DNA of 64,000 bases from CAWGMT01 sp963823675 (GCA_963823675.1 CAWGMT010000016.1:62001-126000), one strand, 5' to 3'. Counted from the first letter of the stretch, positions 26,026-37,146 are shown. Notes: generated by a model not told the origin, from the sequence alone. Made by a program: numbers and translations.

Positions 26026-27105
26026 TTAACACTTTGATTTCAAGGTAACGGTGATCGCTTGATGATTGACCGGCCGAATAATCCCTGCTTCGGTGATGAT
26101 CCCCGCGATCAGCTCGGCGGGTGTGACGTCAAAGGCGGGGTTGTAGACCTCGATCCCCTCGGGGGCGGTCTGGCGCCCAAAGCCGTGGGTAATCTCCCGC
26201 GGGTCGCGCTGTTCGATCGTGATGCTCGATCCATCGGCAATCGACAGATCGAACGTGCTGGAGGGCGCGGCCACGTAAAACGGAATGCCATGCGCCTTAG
26301 CGAGCAGCGCGAGCCCGTAGGTGCCGATCTTGTTGGCGGTATCGCCGTTGGCAGCGATCCGGTCAGCCCCCACGATCACCATCCGCACCTTGCCTTCGCG
26401 CATGACCTGGGCGGCCATGCTGTCGCAAATCAGAGTGACCGGTATGCCGCGGCGCTTGAGTTCCCAAGTCGTCAGCCGTGCTCCCTGCAAGAGCGGCCGG
26501 GTTTCATCGGCGAACACCCGCAGCGGGATCCCTCGCTCGGCGGCCGCGAAGATCACCGCCAAAGCGGTTCCATAGTCCGCCGTGGCCAACCCGCCGGCAT
26601 TGCAGTGCGTCAAGATGCCCTGCCCGGGCTCGATCAGACTGGCGCCATGCCGTCCGATCGCGCGGCACGTCGCGCGGTCTTCGTCGTCGATCTGCCGTGC
26701 TTCCAGGAGCAGCCGATCCAGAATCGCGCGGCCATCGCCACCGCTTTCGGCCGAGACGACGGCTTCCATGCGGTCCAGTGCCCAGAACAAATTCACGGCG
26801 GTCGGCCGGCTGGTACGGAGATAGGCGGTCGCCTCGCGGAGCGCGCGAGCGACGACCGCGGCGCTGCTCGACCCCTGCGATCGGGCCCCGATGACCGCAC
26901 CGTAAGCCGCCGCGACGCCGATAGCCGGCGCTCCACGAACCCGCAGCATCTTGATGGCTTCCCAGACCGCCGGCAGGTCGCGACATTCCAGCTCAATATA
27001 TTCAGTGGGAAGTCGCGTCTGATCGATCAGTCGCAAGCAACCCGACGCGGCATCCCCCAGCCAGCAAACCGTCTGGAGTTGATCGAACTCATTGCACTGG
27101 GACAT
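26026..27105 (-). CDS. mtnA: S-methyl-5-thioribose-1-phosphate isomerase
   Basis: 359 residues, normal for MtnA. Converts methylthioribose-1-phosphate to methylthioribulose-1-phosphate in the methionine salvage pathway; the fold is shared with eIF2B. Signatures are MLRVRGAPAIGVAAAYG, GILTHCNAGGLATADYGTAL (active-site Cys), FADETRPLLQGARLT, CDSMAAQVMREG and GADRIAANGDTANKIGTY (active-site Asp). Paralogues act on ribose-1,5-bisphosphate (R15P isomerases), so the exact substrate is inferred. No other salvage gene is nearby. Confidence 0.92.
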   Translation of the reverse strand: MSQCNEFDQLQTVCWLGDAASGCLRLIDQTRLPTEYIELECRDLPAVWEAIKMLRVRGAPAIGVAAAYGAVIGARSQGSSSAAVVARALREATAYLRTSRPTAVNLFWALDRMEAVVSAESGGDGRAILDRLLLEARQIDDEDRATCRAIGRHGASLIEPGQGILTHCNAGGLATADYGTALAVIFAAAERGIPLRVFADETRPLLQGARLTTWELKRRGIPVTLICDSMAAQVMREGKVRMVIVGADRIAANGDTANKIGTYGLALLAKAHGIPFYVAAPSSTFDLSIADGSSITIEQRDPREITHGFGRQTAPEGIEVYNPAFDVTPAELIAGIITEAGIIRPVNHQAITVTLKSKC

Positions 27106-27128
27106 CGATTTTTATCGTGTTTCGTGGG

Positions 27129-27494
<366 letters not shown>

Positions 27495-27651
27495 GGGTCC
27501 TGGTCCTCGCGTCGTTGATTTGGGAAGCAACTCACTGTTCGATTCGAACCGTCGGGTTTGGGAAAGGAAGGCAATTTCGCCACGAGGCGGTCGAGGATTT
27601 GAATCCCTTGACACGCATCTCCCGGGTACGCCCAATCAACCGGTTTTCCGG

Positions 27652-28788
27652 TTATGCCACGGGTACGGCCACCGAGGCTGGGCGGCTGTAAAGAGGATCA
27701 AACCGCAATCCATACGTCGAGGCCACCGCCTGGTTGGTCACGCGCCCGTGGTTGATATTCACCCCCTCGGCAACGCCGGGGTCAGCCTGGGCCACGTTTC
27801 GCCAGCCGTGGGTCGCAAGCTGTAGAACGTAAGGCAAGGTCACGTTACACAGGGCGTATGTGCTCGTGCGGCCGACCGCTCCTGGCATGTTGGTCACGCA
27901 GTAGTGCACCACGCCGTCCCGAAGATAGGTCGGCTGCCGATGGGTCGTGGGCTTGGCGGTGGCCACACAACCCCCTTGATCGATGGCAACATCCACGATG
28001 ACCGCGCCGTTCTTCATCCGGCCCAGATCGTCGGCTCGCACCAGTCGCGGCGCCCGCGCTCCCGTAATCAAGACCGCGCCAATGACCAGGTTGGCCCGTT
28101 CGATTGACTCGAGAATCGTATGCCGGTCGGAATAAAGGGTCGTGACGTTCGGGGGCATGATGTCGTCGAGATAACGCAAACGGTCGAGATTGATGTCGAG
28201 AATCCGGACGTTGGCACCCAGGCCGGCGGCGATCTTGGCCGCATTCGAGCCGACGACGCCCCCACCCAGGATGGCGACCTCGGCCGGAGCGACTCCCGGA
28301 ACGCCCGAGAGTAAAATTCCGCGCCCTTCCTGGGGCCGTTCCAGAAACTTGGCTCCTTCCTGAATGCTCATCCGCCCTGCGACCTCGCTCATGGGCGTCA
28401 GGAGAGGAAGCCCGCCGCGGTGGTCGCGCAGCGTTTCATAAGCGATGGCCGTGATGCCGCTCTCGATGACCGCGTGCGTGAGCGCCTCTTCGGCGGCGAA
28501 GTGAAAATAAGTGAAGACGACCTGATCCGGTCGCAAGAAGGGCCATTCCGTGGGCTGCGGTTCCTTGACCTTGACCACCAGATCGGCGTCAGCCCAGATT
28601 TCGCCGGCCTCGGGGACGATGGTCGCGCCGGCCGCTTGATACAAGGCGTCCGCAATCCCGCTTCCCTGCCCCGCCCCACTTTCGATCAGCAAAGTATGAC
28701 CCGCGTGGGTCAATTCCTCCGCGCCGACAGGAAGCATCGCCACGCGATATTCGTCCGGCTTGATCTCCTTGGGTACCCCGACGATCAT
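27652..28788 (-). CDS. ald: Alanine dehydrogenase
   Basis: 378 residues, full length. NAD-dependent interconversion of alanine with pyruvate and ammonia. Signatures are MIVGVPKEIKPDEYRVAMLP, VVKVKEPQPTE (substrate Lys), FTYFHFAAEEALTH (catalytic His), the Rossmann motif AILGGGVVGSNAAKIAAGLGA, DVAIDQGGCVATAKPTTH and VTNMPGAVGRTSTYAL. Start ATG 28788. der lies upstream on the same strand with a 128-base gap. Confidence 0.95.
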   Translation of the reverse strand: MIVGVPKEIKPDEYRVAMLPVGAEELTHAGHTLLIESGAGQGSGIADALYQAAGATIVPEAGEIWADADLVVKVKEPQPTEWPFLRPDQVVFTYFHFAAEEALTHAVIESGITAIAYETLRDHRGGLPLLTPMSEVAGRMSIQEGAKFLERPQEGRGILLSGVPGVAPAEVAILGGGVVGSNAAKIAAGLGANVRILDINLDRLRYLDDIMPPNVTTLYSDRHTILESIERANLVIGAVLITGARAPRLVRADDLGRMKNGAVIVDVAIDQGGCVATAKPTTHRQPTYLRDGVVHYCVTNMPGAVGRTSTYALCNVTLPYVLQLATHGWRNVAQADPGVAEGVNINHGRVTNQAVASTYGLRFDPLYSRPASVAVPVA

Positions 28789-28916
28789 GCGTGCAACTCC
28801 TCGGATCGGCCGACGAACCAGAATACCCTCGGGCGCAATCCAACCGGCGCGCTCTTCTTCAGCGATTAACCAGAGCCATTCGACCAGACTCCCGGCCGAG
28901 AATCAAGCCGGCGCGA

Positions 28917-30440
28917 TCAAATGTCCAGATCCGCAAGCAATTCGTTGACCTCGCGGTTGAGAAACCGCGTCGCTGTCTCGAAGTGCCCTGGCTGTGGCGA
29001 TTGGGAGGGCCGGTCCGCACGCGTGCCGGCAACTCGTGAATCGAGGTTCTCCACCGACTTCCCCGGCTCGTCGGTTGACGGCTGGGCACCCTGCTCGCTC
29101 TGCTTGCGAGCCCTCAAGTAAAGCTTGATCGGAATATCATGGAACGGCAGTTTCTCGCGGAATACGTTCAAAAGGTACCGCTGATAAGTCGGATCGAAGA
29201 GCTGGGTACTGTTGACGAAGAGGACGACGGTCGGCGGCGCCAGGCCCACCTGGGTGGCGTAATAGATCCGCGGAGCGCGATTCTCACGCATGGCCGGAGG
29301 ATGGGCCTCGACGGCTTCACGCAGGATGCGATTGAGCGCGCCCGTGCTGACGCGCCTGCGGGCCTGCTTGAAGAGCGATTGACACAGGTCCAGCAGCGCC
29401 TTCACGTTCTTGCCGGTCTGACCCGTGATGAAGGCGATCGGCATGTAGCTCATGGTGCGGAACGAATGCTGGATGAGGTTGGCGTACCGGCCCATGTTTC
29501 CCTGGCTCCGGTCGGCCGGATCGTTCAGCATCAAGTCCCACTTATTGACTGTGAAGATACAGGGCTTGTATTCCTGGGCGACATAATCGGCGAGCTGCTT
29601 GTCGAGGCGAGTAATACCTTGAGTGGGGTCGATAAACAGCAAGACGACGTTGGCGCGACGTATCGACCGCTGAGCCCGGTGGAAGGAATAAAAATCGAGG
29701 CTGTCGCGGATCTTCGCTTTTCGCTTGATCCCAGCCGTGTCGATCGCCAGAAATGGAAGCCCGTTAAGGTCGAAATGGACGTCGACCGAATCGCGCGTGG
29801 TCCCCGGGTGTTCCGAGACGATCATTCGCTCGGCCCGCGCCAGGGTGTTGATCAGGGTGGACTTGCCGGTATTGGGCCGGCCGACCACGGCGATTTTCAT
29901 CACGGCTTCGGCCGGCTTCTCGGTCCCGGCGGCCGGGAGCATCTCCTCGATCAACTGAAGGAGCTGCTTCTTGTTGCGATTCTGGTGAGTCGAGACGGCG
30001 ATTGGTTTGCCACGGCCCAGCTTGTAGAACACGGCGCCCCGATGGTCGAGCTCGGGCACGTCCGCCTTGTTCATGATCAGGATCACGGGCGTCTTGAGAT
30101 AACGCAGGCGGTGGGCAACCTCCTCGTCCAGGGGCATGAGCTCTTCACGGATGTCGACAACGAAGAGGATGAGGTCGGCCTCGTTCATCGCCGTGTCGAT
30201 CTGACGCTCCACATCTTCGCCGAGATCGTCACGATCGACCATCCCCACGCCACCGGTATCAAAGAGCTCGAAAAACCGGGGATCGACGTCGTCACCAAGC
30301 TGGACCAATGCCCCAACCCGATCTCGCGTTACCCCCGCCACATCGTCAACGATGGCGATCCTTCGACCCGCAATCCAGTTAAGAAGCGAGGATTTGCCCA
30401 CATTCGGCCGTCCCACGATCACAACCTTGGGAAGCGCCAT
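28917..30440 (-). CDS. der: Ribosome biogenesis GTPase Der (EngA)
   Basis: 507 residues with the tandem GTPase layout unique to Der. The first G domain has GRPNVGKSSLLNWIAGRR, DTGG and NKAD; the second has GRPNTGKSTLINTLARAER, DTAG and NKWD. Both are followed by a C-terminal KH-like domain (PTVVLFVNSTQLFDPTYQR, then RYLLNVFREKLPF and IPIKLYLRAR). Required for 50S assembly in bacteria. A charged tail of about 65 residues is longer than usual. The coding frame is intact. Confidence 0.97.
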   Translation of the reverse strand: MALPKVVIVGRPNVGKSSLLNWIAGRRIAIVDDVAGVTRDRVGALVQLGDDVDPRFFELFDTGGVGMVDRDDLGEDVERQIDTAMNEADLILFVVDIREELMPLDEEVAHRLRYLKTPVILIMNKADVPELDHRGAVFYKLGRGKPIAVSTHQNRNKKQLLQLIEEMLPAAGTEKPAEAVMKIAVVGRPNTGKSTLINTLARAERMIVSEHPGTTRDSVDVHFDLNGLPFLAIDTAGIKRKAKIRDSLDFYSFHRAQRSIRRANVVLLFIDPTQGITRLDKQLADYVAQEYKPCIFTVNKWDLMLNDPADRSQGNMGRYANLIQHSFRTMSYMPIAFITGQTGKNVKALLDLCQSLFKQARRRVSTGALNRILREAVEAHPPAMRENRAPRIYYATQVGLAPPTVVLFVNSTQLFDPTYQRYLLNVFREKLPFHDIPIKLYLRARKQSEQGAQPSTDEPGKSVENLDSRVAGTRADRPSQSPQPGHFETATRFLNREVNELLADLDI

Positions 30441-30727
30441 CTCATTTCACCCACTTCGTGTTGTGAAGACGCGGGCACGCCAGCGAAAGCCGAATTAAAA
30501 CCATCATGGCAATGAGGGAGTTTCGTCTGGCCGGCGTGTTTGCACGAGAGCTCCACGACCCTCAACCAGGGGTGTGCCTGCACGATCGTTCTTAATTATA
30601 CGACAGCCGTCTAGGTTCCAGCAAATCGCCGCCTCAAAGCAGAGCGAAGAAAAACTTGATTGCGAGGATTACAATGTCTGTAGATCCGAGGTAAATTGCG
30701 GGACTGCAAGGGTGAGGACACGACTGG

Positions 30728-31249
30728 ATGGAGCAGGCAGGCACATCGGGTGGTTTCAGTGTCTTGGATTTGGCGGCGCTCGTGATGGGCTCGGCAATTG
30801 CGTCGATTCATGTCCTGCGTATCATGCGCGAAGACCTCCCGGCCAGTGGTTGGATCATGATCTGCCTTGTATTCAGCGGAGTAACGGTGACTGCCGCGGG
30901 GCCTCTTGTCTTCCTGGCGCGGCGCTTCGCCCGACGGGCGGCTGGCTACCCCCGGATCGGCGATCGCCTCTGGGCTCTCCTGGGCATTCCCTGGCTGGCG
31001 TCAGCCGTTCTCAAGTCGGCCACGCCTGGAAATGAGCCGCATTATGAACCCTTGTTCGCAACAACCTTGAGCGTCGGCCTGGCGATCGCGTGCATGACGG
31101 CTTTGGCGGTCGTTTGGAGTACCTGGGTCATGGTCCCTCCGGAGCAGGCCGCGCGGTTGGAGACCGGGCCCTGGACGAATCGTGTCGGACTGATCGTCGC
31201 GATCGCCTGGCCTCTTCAGTGCGGGCTCGGAATGATTGTCCTTGGTTGA
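30728..31249 (+). CDS. Four-helix membrane protein, unknown function
   Basis: 173 residues with four predicted membrane helices (LDLAALVMGSAIASIHVL, WIMICLVFSGVTVTAAGPLV, LFATTLSVGLAIACMTALAV and VGLIVAIAWPLQCGLGMIVL). GGGTGAGG-like AAGGGTGAGG precedes ATG 30728. Its stop overlaps the next membrane gene, so the two probably form one operon. No family recognised. Confidence 0.65.
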   Translation: MEQAGTSGGFSVLDLAALVMGSAIASIHVLRIMREDLPASGWIMICLVFSGVTVTAAGPLVFLARRFARRAAGYPRIGDRLWALLGIPWLASAVLKSATPGNEPHYEPLFATTLSVGLAIACMTALAVVWSTWVMVPPEQAARLETGPWTNRVGLIVAIAWPLQCGLGMIVLG

Positions 31250-31800
31250 GAGATTCGTGCGCTCGAGCCGCAGGAGATTTCCCATACAAATTCCGCTCCG
31301 GGACATCCTGGCGCTTGTGGTCGGCTATGGAATGGCGGCGCTCTTGTTCCGAGCGTTCTGGCCGGCGTCCATTCCGGCAGTTCTTCTGGGGCTGCCGATG
31401 CTTGCGCTTCATGTCTGGCTCGGCCTGGCGATGAGCGGGCCCATCATCCTGCTGCGGGACGGTGCGCGGACCGATCATTCCAGCGAGGGGCGTCACGGCC
31501 GGGGGACGATCGCCTCACGGTCCTGGGCCGAGGCGGCCTGGATTCTGATCGGTATTTACTGGATCGTCCTGGGACTGTTTGTCATCCCCGCCCGTTTGCA
31601 CGACTTTCAGCTCAGGGACGCCGTTCTTGTTTGGCGCGGTTCCGGTTTTGGTGGCGCTGTTGTTCCGGTTTCTGGGGCCAAGCCGGTCGGCAGAAAGATC
31701 TGGGTCGAGGTCATGGACTCATCGTGCGGCCGTTTTGCTTCTGGCCACCTGGCCGATTGCCTGGGTGTGTCTCATCGTTCTGGGGAAGTCGCTCCCATAA
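31236..31800 (+). pseudogene. Second membrane protein of the pair, one frameshift
   Basis: The frame begins with TTG 31236 inside the end of the preceding gene (or GTG 31257) and encodes two or three membrane helices (DILALVVGYGMAALLFRAFW, IPAVLLGLPMLALHVWLGLA, AWILIGIYWIVLGLFVIPAR). Near 31615 hydrophobicity continues in the next frame (FGAVPVLVALLFRFLG, then VLLLATWPIAWVCLIVLGKS), which stops at 31800. One indel explains it. Function unknown. Confidence 0.55.
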
Positions 31801-31816
31801 GGAGATCGAACGGGCT

Positions 31817-33704
31817 TTACGTGCCTTCCGCGGTGGCTTTCCCCTTCGATTCGTCGGGGGGCACCCAGTCACCCGTAATACCGGCCTGTTGCCTCAGCCA
31901 GCCCATCCATTGTTCGTCGAGCCGCCGGGCCGCCTGGTCTCGAGCCATCGTTTTGTAGCGGAATTCATCGCCATTGGGAGCGTAAAGCTTGGCGAACGTG
32001 GCGGGCTCGCGGTTCCCAAGCGCCATCACGTAATAGACGGTCTTGGGCTCATTCGGCGCCACGGCCGCCCTTCCGGGTTGTAAATCGAAATATGCCTTGC
32101 GGAAGGCGTCGCCTGCGTAGGCGATATCGGGAATCGGGCTCTCCTCGGACGTCTCGGCTCCCAACTGGTTGGGCAAGAAGCTGGTCTGACGCTGCGCAAT
32201 GGGGGGGACCGAGACCACACGGTACCCATCGACTGTCGGGTCCTTGATTGCATTGCCTTTTTTGTTGATCACGAGCGCCAGCTCGTCGGCGGCCTTTTTC
32301 GCCAGGGGACGCGCCTGGGCCATCTTCCAGGCCAGGCTCACCTCCGAACGGATCTCGTCCAGGGGAGGAATGCGAGGAGGAGCGTCCTTGATCTTCCGTG
32401 CGATGAATCGGGTGCCCAGGACGTCGGTAAATTCCTCGGGTTCGTACAGGCGAACCTTGGGATCGAAGAACTCGTCGGCGAACTTGCGCCCGCCGCTATA
32501 CCGTGTCATGCCGACCTCGGCGTCGGCGATCTGGCCGTAGTGCTCTGCCTTGTCGCGAGAGAGCAGCGGAGTGACCTCGTAGGCCAAACCCTCGCGCTGG
32601 GCCACAGGTTTCAAGTCCGCCGGAGTGGGTAGAACGACGTTGGTTTTTGTCCGCTGCTTCCTGGCTTCCTCGATGTCGTCGTAAGCCGCTGCGTACTCGT
32701 TGGCGGCCGGGAAGAGCACGTCCTCTTTGATCTTGGTGAACTTGTCGACGATCTCGGCCTGAGCCTTGTCTTCGGCCAGTGATGTGGCGAGGGCCCCGCG
32801 TACGTCGGAGAACGGCTTCTGGATCGGGGGCGTGAGCTCGGGCTGGCCAGCAAAGAGATCGTCGGGCAGTTCGGAGCGCTCTCGAAACTCCGACTTGCGA
32901 TTCTCGTACGCGGCCCGCAACTCGGTTTCGGTCAACTTATCCTTGATGGTCCGCTCCAGGGCGTTGCCGTCGATCGAAAGGATTTCGACCTGGACCTGCC
33001 GCGGGATCTTGAAGCCGGGCGTTTCCCGCGCCGGGTCGGGGAGAACGCCCTTGTATTTGTCATACTCCTCTTGAATTTCTTGCGGGGACGGCTCGGGCAC
33101 CTTGGCCAGAAACTTCTCCACCGGGATCTCGACGACCTTGGCGGAGACTCGCTCGTTTTGATCGCGGTAATTCCTGAAAACGTCATAGGGAGTCACCAGA
33201 GGCGCCCCCAGGAGCTGCCGGACGTGCGCCAGCCGAACCTGGCTGGCGATGTCGGTCAGCAGTTGCTCACCGCTGACTCGGTTGTTGAGCCGCACGAGCA
33301 AGAGTTCGAATGTCTCTTTGTTCATCCGATCGTTGGTGATTCTCTTGAGCCACTCCCGCCCCATCTGGGGGGTCGCCGGCATGCCCAGCCGGTGGGCTTC
33401 GCGCTCCAGGATGAGAGCATCGACGAGGTTCTCGATCTTTCACGCCGCCGAAGAAAGTCCGGCCGAAGTAGGGGCTCAGCTCGAGCACGAACAGGTTGGC
33501 CAGTGTCCGCTCTTCCAGCATCCTCTGGAGCGCGCTGCGGTAGATCGTCTTGCCATAGAGTGTCGCGACCGGCTGATCGCGCCCGCCGGCGTTCGGGCTG
33601 AGCAATTTTGGCAAGCTGTCCGAGACCACGAAGCCGAACATGGCCATGACCCCTAATACCGCGAGCAGCTTGCGCTGATGACGGCGAAATACCTCAAAAG
33701 GCAT
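31817..33704 (-). pseudogene. SurA/PpiD-like membrane-anchored chaperone, one frameshift
   Basis: ATG 33704 starts a protein with an N-terminal membrane anchor (LLAVLGVMAMFGFVVSDSLP) and a SurA-N-type domain (ATLYGKTIYRSALQRMLEER). Near 33437 the frame changes, from FFGGVK into KIENLVDALILEREAHRLG, and continues to 31817. Joined it is about 628 residues. The rest is helical with the SurA/PpiD-like charged pattern, but I see no clear parvulin active site. Likely role: periplasmic folding of envelope proteins. The single base lost near an A-tract looks like a sequence error. Confidence 0.75.
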
Positions 33705-33986
33705 GGTGTTTCCTCGCGTCGAATGGGCTTGGTCGCCGCTCCGTCTGAGACCAACCGCAGCAGGACCATCGTACGGTGTTCTTGGCGCTACCTCTTGACA
33801 GGCCCTTATACCCTAGCTTATGTCGCTACTGTGACGGAACGGGCGGTGTGAAGCTGACCAAAGTCATTAAATCGTACCAGGAATTGTCAAGAGGGCAATC
33901 GCAAACGGGGGTTTGACGCCGCGAGTGTGCGTCGGATCAGATCGACCGAATTGCTCAACAGGGAAAGGGATAGGTAAGGCAATACC

Positions 33987-36638
33987 GTGGCTCGCAAGCT
34001 CAATCAATCGACCAATCAGGATGATGGAACCAAGACCACGCCGGCTCCCCGCAAACGTTCGACGAATGCCAAGGCTTCGCGAGCTGCCAGCGCCAAGCAA
34101 AGGAAATCCGGCGACACGTCCCAATCGGAACGCCACGGCGGCGGCCCCGCGCTTGTGATCGTCGAAAGCCCCAAGAAGGCAAAGTCGATTCACAAGTTCC
34201 TCGGTTCAGACTATGTGGTCAAAGCAAGCATGGGACATGTGCGAGACCTGCCCAAGCGTAAGCTAGGGCTTGACGTTGCGGATGGCTACAAGCCATCTTA
34301 CGAGATTGTTCCCACCAAGAAGGAGACCATCGGCGAGCTGAAGCGCGCCGCCGCACGGGCGAGCATGGTCTATCTGGCCACCGACCCGGATCGCGAAGGC
34401 GAGGCGATCGCCTGGCACCTTCAGCAGGCTCTCGATCTGGGTGACGACCGGGTTCGCCGCGTTACTTTTCACGAGATCACCGAGCGGGCCGTCAAGGAAG
34501 CGTTTGGCCGCAGCGGGCCGATCAATCTCGATATGGTGAACGCCCAGCAGGCGCGGCGTTTCCTCGATCGCTTCGTCGGCTATCAGCTCAGCCCCCTGCT
34601 CTGGAGCAAGGTCGCGCGGAACCTGAGCGCCGGCCGCGTTCAATCAGTCGCCGTGCGGTTGATCGCCGACCGCGAACGTGAGATCCGCGCCTTCGTCTCC
34701 GAAGAGTATTGGAAGATCGCCGCGGTTGTCAGCCCGACCGATTCGACCGAACAGGCCGATCAGTTTCGGGCGGCGCTCGTTGAATACGGCGGCGCCAAGT
34801 TCGAGGCCAAGACCGAGGCCCAAGCCCATGCGATCCGTGACGCCTTGCAGTCGGTCCCCTACGGCGTCGCCTCGGTAAGCCAGACCGAAAAGCTCGACAA
34901 GTCCGATGCCCCGTTCAAGACCAGCACGCTCCAGCAGCAAGCAGTCATCCGCCTGCGCTTTCCGAGCAAGAAGACCATGAAAATCGCTCAGGAGCTCTAC
35001 GAAGGAATCGAGGTCGATGGATCCGGCCCAGTCGGCCTGATCACGTATATGCGAACCGACAGCCTGCGCGTCTCCGACGACGCGATCACCGCCGTACGCG
35101 AGCGCATCAAGACCGAATACGGCGATCGCTATCTGCCCTCCAAGCCGATACGCTATGCCGCGGGCAAGCTGGCGCAAGAGGCCCACGAAGCCATCCGGCC
35201 CACCGACTTGAACCTCACGCCTGACCAGTTGAAAGGCTCCTTGAGCCACGACCAGCACCGGCTCTACCAGCTCATTTACGCGCGGTTCGTCGCCAGCCAG
35301 ATGGCGCCGGCCGTCTACCTTGTCACCGACGTGGTGATCCAGGCCGGGGCGGGCGTCTTCAAGGCCCAAGGCAAGATCCTCAAATTCGACGGCCACCGGC
35401 GAGTCTGGCCGCCCGGCGGCAAGCAAGAAGATGAGCTCTTGCCCGCGCTTGATGCCGGCCAGCCGCTCAAAATGCATGAGCTGGACACGACGCAGCACTT
35501 CACCCAGCCGCCTCCACGCTTCAGCGAGGCCGCGCTGATCAAGGCGCTCGAGAAGGAAGCCATCGGACGTCCCAGCACGTACGCGCCGATCATCCAGACG
35601 ATCCAGGACCGCGGCTACGTCGAGCAAAAGGAACGGCGGTTCCACGCCACCGATCTGGGGATGGCGGTTACCGATCTCCTGGTCAAGCATTTCCCCAAGA
35701 TCCTCGATCTGAAGTTCACCGCGCACATGGAAGGCGAGCTTGACGACATTGCATCGGCCAAGGAAGACATGACCAAGGTGCTCGACGAGTTCTACTATCC
35801 GTTCCAGGACGCGCTTCGCGAAGCGGAATCGCAGATGGAACGGGTACAGATCGCAACCAGCGAGACGTGCCACGTCTGCGGAGCACCGATGGTGCTGAAA
35901 TTTGGCCGGACCGGTCAATTCCTCGGCTGCTCGAAATACCCTGAGTGCAAGGCCACCAGGCCGCTGGGCGGCCAACCCCGTGCCGAGGCGGTCGAAAGCG
36001 AGCACTCGTGCCCCAAGTGCGGCAAGCGGCTAATGATCCGAGAAAACAAGCGCGGCGAAAAGTTTCTCTCCTGCTCCGGGTATCCGGAGTGCAAGGAGTC
36101 GTTCAACATCGACGCGCAGGGCAAACCGATTCCATCGGTGGTCGAAACCGAGCACAACTGCGAGAAATGCGGCAAGCCGATGGTCTTGCGTCAGGGCCCG
36201 CGCGGGGCGTTCCTGGGCTGTACGGGATACCCCAAGTGCCGGAACGCGCTGCCGGTCGACGACCAGGGTCGGCCGGTCGAGCCGATCAAGGTCGAGGTCA
36301 AGTGCGCCAAATGCGGCGGCCCCATGGCTGTGCGCCGCGGCCGGCGTGGATCGTTCCTCGGCTGTCTCAAGTATCCCAAGTGCCGCGGCACAGCCCCCCT
36401 GCCCGACGAGCTCAAAGACCAGATCGGCGAGCAGCCCCCCGCCGCACAGCAATCTCAGGCCGCCGATCTGAAGGCGATTCCCGTCGAGGAGACCTGCGAG
36501 CAATGCGGCGGCCCCATGCTGGTTCGCCGTGGTCGCCGCGGCTTCTTTCTCGGCTGCGCCAAGTACCCTCAATGCAAGGGCACCAAGCAGCCCGGCGAAA
36601 CCACTCTCGCAAAAATCAACGAAGTCGTCGGTGTCTGA
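33987..36638 (+). CDS. topA: DNA topoisomerase I (type IA) with five C-terminal zinc ribbons
   Basis: 883 residues from GTG 33987, preceded by AAGGGATAGGTAAGG. A basic N-terminal extension of about 52 residues (Lys/Arg/Ser-rich) precedes the TOPRIM domain (ALVIVESPKKAKSIHKFLG; metal site in TDPDREGEAIAWH). The active-site Tyr is in ITYMRTDSLRVSD (about residue 353). From about residue 625 there are five Cys4 zinc ribbons (C-x-x-C ... C-x4-C, for example CHVCGAPMVLKFGRTG), the last ending CAKYPQCKG. Relaxes negative supercoils. Divergent from the surA-like gene with a 280-base shared upstream region. Confidence 0.97.
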   Translation: MARKLNQSTNQDDGTKTTPAPRKRSTNAKASRAASAKQRKSGDTSQSERHGGGPALVIVESPKKAKSIHKFLGSDYVVKASMGHVRDLPKRKLGLDVADGYKPSYEIVPTKKETIGELKRAAARASMVYLATDPDREGEAIAWHLQQALDLGDDRVRRVTFHEITERAVKEAFGRSGPINLDMVNAQQARRFLDRFVGYQLSPLLWSKVARNLSAGRVQSVAVRLIADREREIRAFVSEEYWKIAAVVSPTDSTEQADQFRAALVEYGGAKFEAKTEAQAHAIRDALQSVPYGVASVSQTEKLDKSDAPFKTSTLQQQAVIRLRFPSKKTMKIAQELYEGIEVDGSGPVGLITYMRTDSLRVSDDAITAVRERIKTEYGDRYLPSKPIRYAAGKLAQEAHEAIRPTDLNLTPDQLKGSLSHDQHRLYQLIYARFVASQMAPAVYLVTDVVIQAGAGVFKAQGKILKFDGHRRVWPPGGKQEDELLPALDAGQPLKMHELDTTQHFTQPPPRFSEAALIKALEKEAIGRPSTYAPIIQTIQDRGYVEQKERRFHATDLGMAVTDLLVKHFPKILDLKFTAHMEGELDDIASAKEDMTKVLDEFYYPFQDALREAESQMERVQIATSETCHVCGAPMVLKFGRTGQFLGCSKYPECKATRPLGGQPRAEAVESEHSCPKCGKRLMIRENKRGEKFLSCSGYPECKESFNIDAQGKPIPSVVETEHNCEKCGKPMVLRQGPRGAFLGCTGYPKCRNALPVDDQGRPVEPIKVEVKCAKCGGPMAVRRGRRGSFLGCLKYPKCRGTAPLPDELKDQIGEQPPAAQQSQAADLKAIPVEETCEQCGGPMLVRRGRRGFFLGCAKYPQCKGTKQPGETTLAKINEVVGV

Positions 36639-36717
36639 GGACCACGACGGGTTGCCGCCCACAAGAATCTCACCGTGCCCGACCCCTAGGCCGCCCGAGG
36701 GTACGGGGGTGCGCGTG

Positions 36718-37146
36718 TCAGGATTGATGGGTCGGATTCGAAGGCTTGCTGGAGCTATGTGCTGCCCGGCCCAATGCAATTGCGTAGGCGGTCGCGTAGG
36801 TACGACAATGAGAGATCGAGATCAGGATGTCGCCGATGCCTCGCTGCTTTGCCGTCTCTCGAGCCGCGCCGCAGACCATCACCTGCGGCCGGCCGTCGTG
36901 CCCGTTGCGAACCTCGACGTTGGTCCACGCGATCCCGCGGCTGTGACCGGTTCCTATCGCCTTCAGGATCGCCTCCTTGGCCGCCCATCGGCCGGCGAAA
37001 TGCTCGATTGCATGTTTCTTCGCCTGGCAGTAGCGGATCTCGCGATCGGTGTAGACCCGGCGCAGGAAAAGCTCTCCATGGTTCTCGATCATCTTGCCGA
37101 TGCGCGGGCACTCGATGATGTCGGTCCCGATTCCCACGATTTCCAT
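36718..37146 (-). CDS. acpS: Holo-[acyl-carrier-protein] synthase
   Basis: 142 residues from ATG 37146, preceded by AAAGGAAAGAG. The longer frame to 37260 adds 38 non-homologous residues. Transfers phosphopantetheine from CoA to ACP. Signatures are VGIGTDIIECPRIGKMIENH (metal-binding Asp), FAGRWAAKEAILKAIGTG (catalytic Glu) and ISISHCRTYATAYA. A Ser/His-rich tail follows. Convergent with topA and divergent from the helicase. An 18-bp tandem repeat (CCGTTATACTG, 37222-37258) sits upstream. Confidence 0.95.
   Translation of the reverse strand: MEIVGIGTDIIECPRIGKMIENHGELFLRRVYTDREIRYCQAKKHAIEHFAGRWAAKEAILKAIGTGHSRGIAWTNVEVRNGHDGRPQVMVCGAARETAKQRGIGDILISISHCRTYATAYAIALGRAAHSSSKPSNPTHQS

Noticed and set aside
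27535..27640. tRNA-like sequence (GGATTTGAATCC and TTCGAATC)
   Set aside because: The T-loop-like words have mismatched stems and no acceptor or anticodon arm fits. A 7-bp stem with a 9-base loop is present but does not make a tRNA.
29139..30515. 458-codon plus-strand ORF
   Set aside because: Antisense to der, which has all G-domain motifs.
34644..36005. 453-codon minus-strand ORF
   Set aside because: Antisense to topA.
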